DNA of 64,000 nt from Tremella fuciformis (taxonomy: Eukaryota > Basidiomycota > Tremellomycetes > Tremellales > Tremellaceae), in the NCBI GenBank assembly GCA_032768795.1, contig CP136495.1, positions 126,501 through 190,500 of the forward strand, in the 5' to 3' direction. The position numbers were made by a program, and so were the translations under genes. Below, piece by piece: positions 56,633 through 64,000 of this stretch. The notes under the pieces are model-generated. The model made no database searches. It saw only the letters and a list, made by a program, of their open reading frames with translations, and was not told the DNA's origin. Each line of letters begins with the position of its first letter. The first letter of the stretch is position 1.

Positions 56633-58423
56633 ATGGGAGCGATCCGCCACCTGCAGCGCACCAGCGTCGGCCGCGTCTTTGTCGACGTGTTCGACTGGTA
56701 CCCCGCGCACCTCTCCTCGCTCGAGCGCAAGCTGCTGCGCAAGCTCGACTGCTCCATCCTCATCTTCGCCTGCCTGCAGTTCTTCGTAAAGTTTCTCGAC
56801 CAGAGCAATATCACCAACGCCTATGTGTCCGGGATGGAAGAGGACATTGGCGCGTACGGCAACGACTTGAATTACTTCAACGTGGCGTACTACACGGCGT
56901 GTGAGCCGACCCCTCAGCAGGATGGGAACGCGGGTAGCTGATCGAACAGACGTCGTCGGCCAAATCCCCATGATGTCGCTGCAGACCAAACCCAGACTCG
57001 CGCCGTACTTCCTGCCGACGCTCGAGATATTCTGGGGCATCCTCACATTCTGCCAGTCGAGGGTGACCAAGCCGTGGCACGTCTACCTCCTGCGCGCCCT
57101 CGTGGGCTTCTTCGAGGCGCCCTCCTTTGGCGGGACGCACCTCATCCGTGCGTCCACACCATCCTTTAGTATCGGCCGCGTCGACGCTGACGCTGACGCC
57201 CAGTCGGCTCGTGGTATCGGCAAGAAGAGCTCTTCAAGCGTGCGGGCGTGTGGTTCATGGGCAACTCGCTCGGGTCCATGTTTTCGGGATACCTCCAGGC
57301 CGCCGCGTACAAGAATCTGAACGGCGTCGGGGGCCTGGCCGGCTGGCGCTGGCTGTTCATCGTCGACGGCATCATCACCATCCCGCTGGCGCTCATCGGC
57401 TTTGCGCTCTTCCCTGGCTTGCCGAACTCGCCGAGAAAGTGGTTCTTCTCTGAAGAAGAGTACGAGCTGGCGACGGACCGCCTGAAGGACGCCGAGGGGC
57501 GGCACGGGCAGGACGAGGGCATTACGTGGAAGACGTTCAAGACGACACTGTCGCGGCCCATGTGGTGGATCTGCGTTCCCGCTTATATGTGAGTGCCCCC
57601 TACTAATAGGAATTTAGATGTCGAGGGGTTCGCTGACCCTCCCAGCTGCATGATCAACTCGTCCTACTGGGTCAGCTACATGTCCCTGTGGCTCAAGGCG
57701 GAAAAGTACCCCACGACGCTCGTCAACATCTACCCGACATTCGTCAACCTCGTCCAGGCCATCTCGTCGTGGCTCGGCACCACCCTCGCAGCCACCATCG
57801 GCGTCAAGTACCTCTGGTCCTTCCAATACGTGAGCCCCAACATCTTATTGTTGTGAGGCGTGGTGCTGATGGCAGGTCGTCACTACTTTCGCGATGATCT
57901 GCCTGTCGGTATGGGACATCCCCAAGGGCCTGAAGTTTGCATCGTTCTACCTCGGCGGCGTGACGGGCATGGCCTCGCCCATCCTGGTGAGTCTTCCCCT
58001 TATCGCAGTGATACTGTACCATACTGATTGCAGTACTCGTGGATCAACTCGACGCTGCGCACGTCGACCGCCGAGCGCGGCCTCGTCATTTCATCCATGA
58101 TGACCGCCGGCTACTGCACCTACATCTGGGTGCCCCTCTTCACCTTCCCCACCGTCGAGGCGCCCCGCTTCCCACACGGATACCCCCCGAGCGTCGTGTT
58201 CAACTTTGCCCTCTGGGCCACCATCATGTTTGGTATCTGGTTCATGGCGCGCCGGCGCAAGCTCGCGTTGGCGCGCGGCGAGGCGCCGAGCACGCCGGTG
58301 AGCGAGACGAGCAGCCAGGAGAAGCTCGACCAAGACCAAGCAGGAGGGGGGTTCAGCGAGGCCGAGGTGGGCGCCGGGGTCAGTGCGGAGGAGGCGGTCG
58401 TGCGTGGTCGTCTGGCGGTATGA
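56633..58423 (+). CDS. MFS permease, Dal5-type (pantothenate/allantoate-like)
   Basis: The ATG at 56633 starts [20 protein letters not shown]. The [20 protein letters not shown] and [12 protein letters not shown] opening is typical of Liz1/Dal5-type permeases. Later: [31 protein letters not shown] and WWICVPAY. Twelve spans with about seven introns. The C-terminus is acidic and ends VRGRLAV at 58423. Plasma-membrane proton symporter for an organic anion or vitamin. It is a second member of the same class as the permease at 20156 but not a close copy. Confidence 0.9.
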
Positions 58424-59146
58424 TCATACGATAGCATCCGGCAGACAAACATTGGGGCAGAGAGATGGATGCACGACGCCGCACCTTGTAACTCTTTCCA
58501 GATGACGGGCACTTGGGCAACGCCACGACACGGTGCGACGCAGGGTGGAAGAATGAATCATCCGTTCCTATAGGGTCAGGCGGTTACGTACCCTCGGCTC
58601 TTGCAAACCATCCGCAAGCATCTAGGGCTGCACCAGGAGCCAGCAGGGGTGTACCAGACGTCAGCGGCTAGAATCCAGAACGACTGCCGATCGAACCCCT
58701 CAGCCCACCTGCTCTATAGGGCAACTTGGTACAACTGTCCCGTGCTTCTCCCCTTGTTCTCCCCGCGATAATCTCATCTATGACCCGGCCCTGATTCCTT
58801 CATCTTTCAGCTCCTCCCGAGATGACCACTACCTCTTGGCTGCCTGGCCCCACCACGCCGAGCCGAAAAGCTTGCTCTGACCGTACCATGCATTCTCGCT
58901 CTTCTGGCCCTGGAGGCACTCTGCTAGAGGGCACCTGGCCACTAACGGGGCCTGGTATGACCACCTCGACGGGAAAGTCTGCTCTGCTTCCTAGAGAAAA
59001 GGTCTTGCCGTTGTTCACATTGTCGTTCTCGTCGTCCATCCAGCGGGTGTTGCAACGACATCTCGCCCAGTCGGGTCGATCGAGACATCGCGATCTAGCT
59101 CGGCTATCACCGAAAAAGTTCTCTTTCGATCGAGCGAGGAGCAACG
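58424..59146. other. intergenic, upstream of the Fus1-like gene
   Basis: 723 bases between the two plus-strand genes. Open frames on both strands overlap and have no support. It must hold the Fus1-like promoter. Confidence 0.35.
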
Positions 59147-60950
59147 ATGAAAAACTCACGAGCGTTGGTGGTCGCGGCAGCGGTGCTGGCCAGTAGCGCC
59201 CAAGCCGCCTTGGAGAACGGCTGCCTCCGTCTCCTCGGCAGCGTCGCCTGTCCCGGCTGTACGCTTTGCCTCTCATGCTTTTACGTAGCTGACCGCCAGT
59301 CGCCTCGGCGTACCTGTCCCCCGGGAATCTCAGCAACGCCTTCCCCTTCTTCGCCGACGTGACCGACGTCAACTCGTTCGACTCGGGCGCGCTGGGGTAC
59401 TTTTCCAACCCCTACCAGTACCAGACGACCAAGTTTGCCGACGAGCTCGGGTGCACCAATGCCACGGAGAACGACGCGGTCATCCGCTGGCAGCGCACCG
59501 TCCTGTGCAGCCAGTGGGTCAACGAGAAGTGGTCCATCGACTGCACGAACCTCTACAGTGGGTCTTCGCATCTGACCAGATGAGACTTGACTCAGAGCAG
59601 ACGCATCGGTGCTGGCCACCGCGCCCAAGATGGTGTGCCAGAGCACATGCCTCGAGTACTCGGCGTCCGAGGGCCAAGTCGTCAATGATACCCTGTACTG
59701 CCCCGGCCCCGACCTGACCAACGGCAATCGCTCTGCCAACGTGTACAAGGACTACGTCGACTGCACGAATTGGACGACGCTCGCGACCAACGACACGACC
59801 TACTGCGTCCCCGGCGAGTCCAACGAGGGGAACTGCGGGTACGGCAGTTCTACGAGCCAGCTGTGCTCGTTCTGCTCCGCCTCGACGCCCGACGACTGCT
59901 GTTACTCCTGTGAGTACCCCTCCCCCTCCCCTCCCTCCTCTTTCCCTTCCCCCTCTCCCCGAAAAATACTACGTGCTCGGTGCTCATAGTAGCCAACACC
60001 GACGTCTCGCCCTGCGGCTACACCCTGCCCGTCCGCGCCAACTCCACATCTTCCAGCGGCACCTCGTCCACCGCCAGCCCGAATCCGTCTGGCACCCTCC
60101 AGGGCTCTGGCGCAGGCAGCAGCACCAAAGGCCTCTCGCACGGCCAGATAGCGGGCATCGTCGTCGGCTCCGTCCTCGGCGGCCTCCTCCTCCTCGGCCT
60201 TCTCATCCTCCTCCTCCTCTTCTGCCGGCGCCGGCGCGACCCGCGCCGCAACCGCGACTCGGCGTCGTCCTTCGCTGCCGGTCCAGCGGCAGCTGCGGGT
60301 GGGGCAGGACTGCTCGGCGGCATCTTTGCAAAGAACGCTTCTGGGCCAGATGGTAGGAATCCGAACTCTTCCGAGAAGGGCCTGCTCGGGACACACCAGT
60401 CGGCCGCGGCCGCATCGTCCCCCACGATGGGCGGCGACACGCTGTACTCGGGCCATCACGGCGGCGTGGGCAGCACCGAGGGTGTACTCGGCACGACGGC
60501 TGCCGCCGGCGCCGGCGCCGGAGCTGGCCTGGGTGCTGGCGCATTTGCAGGACTGCCAGCTGGTACACGGACGAGCGGGATTGTACTGCCGCGTGTGCGG
60601 GACGAAAACCAGAGTGGCGATAGGTGGATCGAAACCGGCAGCGAGGTCACCGTCTTGTGGCCGTGAGTACTCTTTGCTATGTGAGTGGGTGGAGCTGAGA
60701 GCAGGTACCAAGCGTCCTTGCCTGACGAGCTGGACCTTCGCCCCGGCATGAAGTTGCGCGTGCTGCGTCTGTATGATGATGCGTGGGGCACGGCGCAGAT
60801 CATCTCGAGCGACGGCACGGAGGGCAGGTCGGGCGCGTTCCCGATTGTCAGCCGTTCTTGGATTCGTCAGTAGAGTGGAGCTGACAGCAGGTCTGCGTGT
60901 CGGAAGGCTCTTCATTCGGCTCGACCCCAAGTTCGAACGCGTCTCATTAG
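59147..60950 (+). CDS. secreted/single-pass Cys-rich membrane protein with C-terminal SH3 domain (Fus1-like)
   Basis: The ATG at 59147 starts with a signal peptide (MKNSRALVVAAAVLASSAQA). An ectodomain rich in Cys and N-glycosylation sites (CTNATEND, NDTTYCVPGES) follows, then a Ser/Thr-rich stalk and the TM segment IAGIVVGSVLGGLLLLGLLI with CRRRRDPRR. The cytosolic part is Gly/Ala-rich and ends in an SH3 domain: VTVLWPYQA, ASLPDELDLRPGM, DDAWGTAQI and AFPIV. The final intron (GTCAGC at about 60847, AG before 60892) joins FPI to VCVSEGSS, ending at 60950, better than reading on to the stop at 60873. Resembles Fus1-type cell-surface proteins of mating and fusion. Role inferred only. Confidence 0.8.
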
Positions 60951-61257
60951 CAACGTCATCAGAGCGATCGGAGAGTCGTGTTGTTTCCATTGTCCTAGAG
61001 ACGTGTTGGCAGGATGCTGGTGCATAGCAGAGAGCAGGGCGAGGGAGGAGAGAACATTGGTGTATGGTGTATCGATAGTAATCATCGTATCTTTTCCTAA
61101 TCTTCCATGTCGTGAATGGTAATCCGGATTGCCACACTATTCTCTCGATTGTAATCCCGCTAATGTCCGCCACGTGGTCCCGGTCCGCAACTTCAACTGC
61201 ACTCTTTTGTCGACGAAAACCTCTTCTCTGATCACTTCGAGACCTATTTCGATCGCC
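60951..61257. other. intergenic, upstream of eIF3h
   Basis: 307 bases. AT-rich near 61070 to 61140; presumed promoter of eIF3h. No gene seen. Confidence 0.4.
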
Positions 61258-62544
61258 ATGACGTCCATGGCAGCCGCCCTCGCGGCGTCCCTGCCGGCTG
61301 CACCAGCGCCACAACAGCGCGCAGCCACTCCGCAACCTGTCCAGCCTGCCAAGGTGCCCCAGCGCATGGAGGGTGTCGTCGACCCGGACGCGAGCAGAGA
61401 TGTGGAAAGCGTCAACCTCTCGTCTTTGGTGAGTCTCGGTGCACATTCTGGTATGAATGCGGCTGATGAGTCTAGGTGTTTCTGAAAATGCTCAAGCACG
61501 CGACCGACATCCTCCCGCCTCCTCCGACCAACATCCAATCCGACCGCAATGCCCCGCCCACCACCGCGCTCTCATCGCACGTCGACGCGCACGGCGTCCT
61601 GCTCGGCCTCGACCTCGAGGGCGTCATGGAGCTCGAAGACGCATTCGCCCTGCCCGGCGGCGACCTCTCGTTCGGGCCCGCCAGCTACTCTGCCAAGCTG
61701 CTCGAGCACCTGCGCGGCGTCGCCTCGCCCGACTCGCCCGTCGGCGTCTACCTCTCGACGCACAACGGGGGCTTCGTCACGCGCACGACGATCGACCTGC
61801 TGGTGGCTGTGGAGAAGATCAGCGGGCGTGGGAAGGCCGTGCTGGTGGTGCACGATGCGAGCCGCGCGAACGGCGGAGAGCTGTCGGTGAAGGGCTGGAG
61901 GCTGAGCGACGGCGCGCGGGAAGCGGCCAAGCGCGCCAAGTGGGACAGCCAGGCGTGAGTCCTCTGTCTACGTCCAGGCTGGGTAGGTAGGTGCTGACGG
62001 CAGCCTCGCCGAGCACCGCATCACCGCGTCGACACTCCTCACCCCTCTCCCGCTCACCCTGCAAACCTCCTCCCTCCTCACCGCCTTCCTCGCCTCCCTC
62101 TCCACCCCCACACCGACGCCCGCAGCGTCCAGCAGCAGCGCCGGCAGCAGCGCCTCGCGCTCGCTGCGCGCCCCGTCGGCGCCCCTGCCGAAATCATTCG
62201 ACGCGCTCGCCAACCCCCTCCCGCACTCTCTGCCCGCGTACCTCGGCAACACGCTCGACGCGCTCACGCTCCACTCGCACGAGGCGAACAACGTCGCCTT
62301 CCTTGTGCGCCAGCAGGCGCGCGACAAGGCCAAGCACGACGCCACGGTCAAGGAGCGCGAGGAGGAGAATCTTCGCAGGCGGAAGCAGGGCCTCGGCGAG
62401 CTGCCCGTCATCAGCGCCGAGATGCGCGGTGGCACCAAGGACCCGAACAGGCTCGAGCTTCTTTGTCTCCAGGGCCAGGTGGAGGGTTTGGCAAAGGGCA
62501 TGGCGGGCGAGGCGGGCAAGGGCCTCGTCCGGTGTTATCTCTAG
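61258..62544 (+). CDS. eIF3h: eukaryotic translation initiation factor 3 subunit H (eIF3h)
   Basis: The ATG at 61258 begins MTSMAAALAASLPAAPAPQQ, an Ala/Pro-rich leader. Then VFLKMLKHATDILPP, GVLLGLDLEGVMELEDAFAL and GVYLSTHNGGFVTRTTIDLL show the MPN domain of eIF3h. It is a non-catalytic MPN because the JAMM His residues are not in place. The C-terminal region (NTLDALTLHSHEANNVAFLV, LELLCLQGQVEGLA) is helical as in the family. Two introns, near 61427 and 61957. About 390 residues, slightly long. It supports 40S recruitment of the eIF3 complex in the cytosol. Confidence 0.88.
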
Positions 62545-62656
62545 TCTCTAGTGAAGAGGAGCATGCATCGCATTGTACATGTCGCCTCGTCTCGAGACTC
62601 TCGCATCGATACTTACAACATACGAGTTGGAGTGATGTTTGTCTGTCAATGCTATG

Positions 62657-64000
<1,344 letters not shown>

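Noticed and set aside
58800..59408. overlapping open frames on both strands in the gap before the Fus1-like gene
   Set aside because: No homology, overlap each other and the Fus1 start; likely chance frames.
59902..61446. 514-residue minus-strand open frame
   Set aside because: Antisense to the Fus1-like gene, running into the upstream region of eIF3h; low-complexity with no domain.

Overview
The window looks like nuclear DNA of a filamentous or yeast-like basidiomycete, most likely a tremellomycete. Most genes carry many short introns (about 40-60 nt, GTGAGT- or GTCAGT-like donors, CTGAC/CTGAT branch sites a few bases before the AG). There are several Zn2Cys6 regulators, secreted and membrane proteins, and closely packed genes on both strands. 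The lineage is inferred from gene style and not proven. CDS coordinates below span introns, and exon edges were read by eye.

Layout. (1) 1-9.2 kb is an oxidative cluster. Two paralogous Fe(II)/2-oxoglutarate oxygenases on the minus strand flank a short-chain dehydrogenase, a divergent PhyH-type dioxygenase and a Zn2Cys6 regulator. (2) 9.4-19.8 kb is a probable Mutator-like DNA transposon bounded by a 13-bp direct repeat and degenerate inverted ends. It encodes a giant fused protein (MULE DDE transposase with SWIM zinc finger, then a USP/C19-like and a Ulp1/C48-like cysteine protease fold) and, convergent to it, a Cys-rich coiled-coil protein. (3) 20.1-34.1 kb holds transport and amine-catabolism genes: Dal5-like MFS permease, copper amine oxidase, APC-type amino acid/GABA-like permease, Zn2Cys6 regulator, aldehyde dehydrogenase and another 2OG oxygenase. 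(4) 34.4-48.7 kb is a plus-strand tandem array of intronless, unrecognised genes in two related families (A1-A5, B1-B6), with intact, frameshifted, stop-interrupted and truncated copies. Several B genes share an upstream element. (5) 48.8-64 kb is ordinary intron-rich sequence: secreted agmatinase-like ureohydrolase, Zn2Cys6 regulator, HRI1-family protein, class II aldolase, a further 2OG oxygenase, Dal5-like MFS permease, Fus1-like single-pass protein with an SH3 domain, eIF3h and the 3' part of a mitochondrial-type tRNA 2-thiouridylase.

How the genes may work together. Amine oxidase plus aldehyde dehydrogenase, next to an amino acid/GABA-type permease and a Zn2Cys6 regulator, would take amines to acids. 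The agmatinase-like gene could feed putrescine into the same route. The cluster at the left end looks like an unidentified oxidative catabolic or biosynthetic pathway. The two most unusual items are the protease-bearing transposon and the birth-and-death array of orphan intronless genes.
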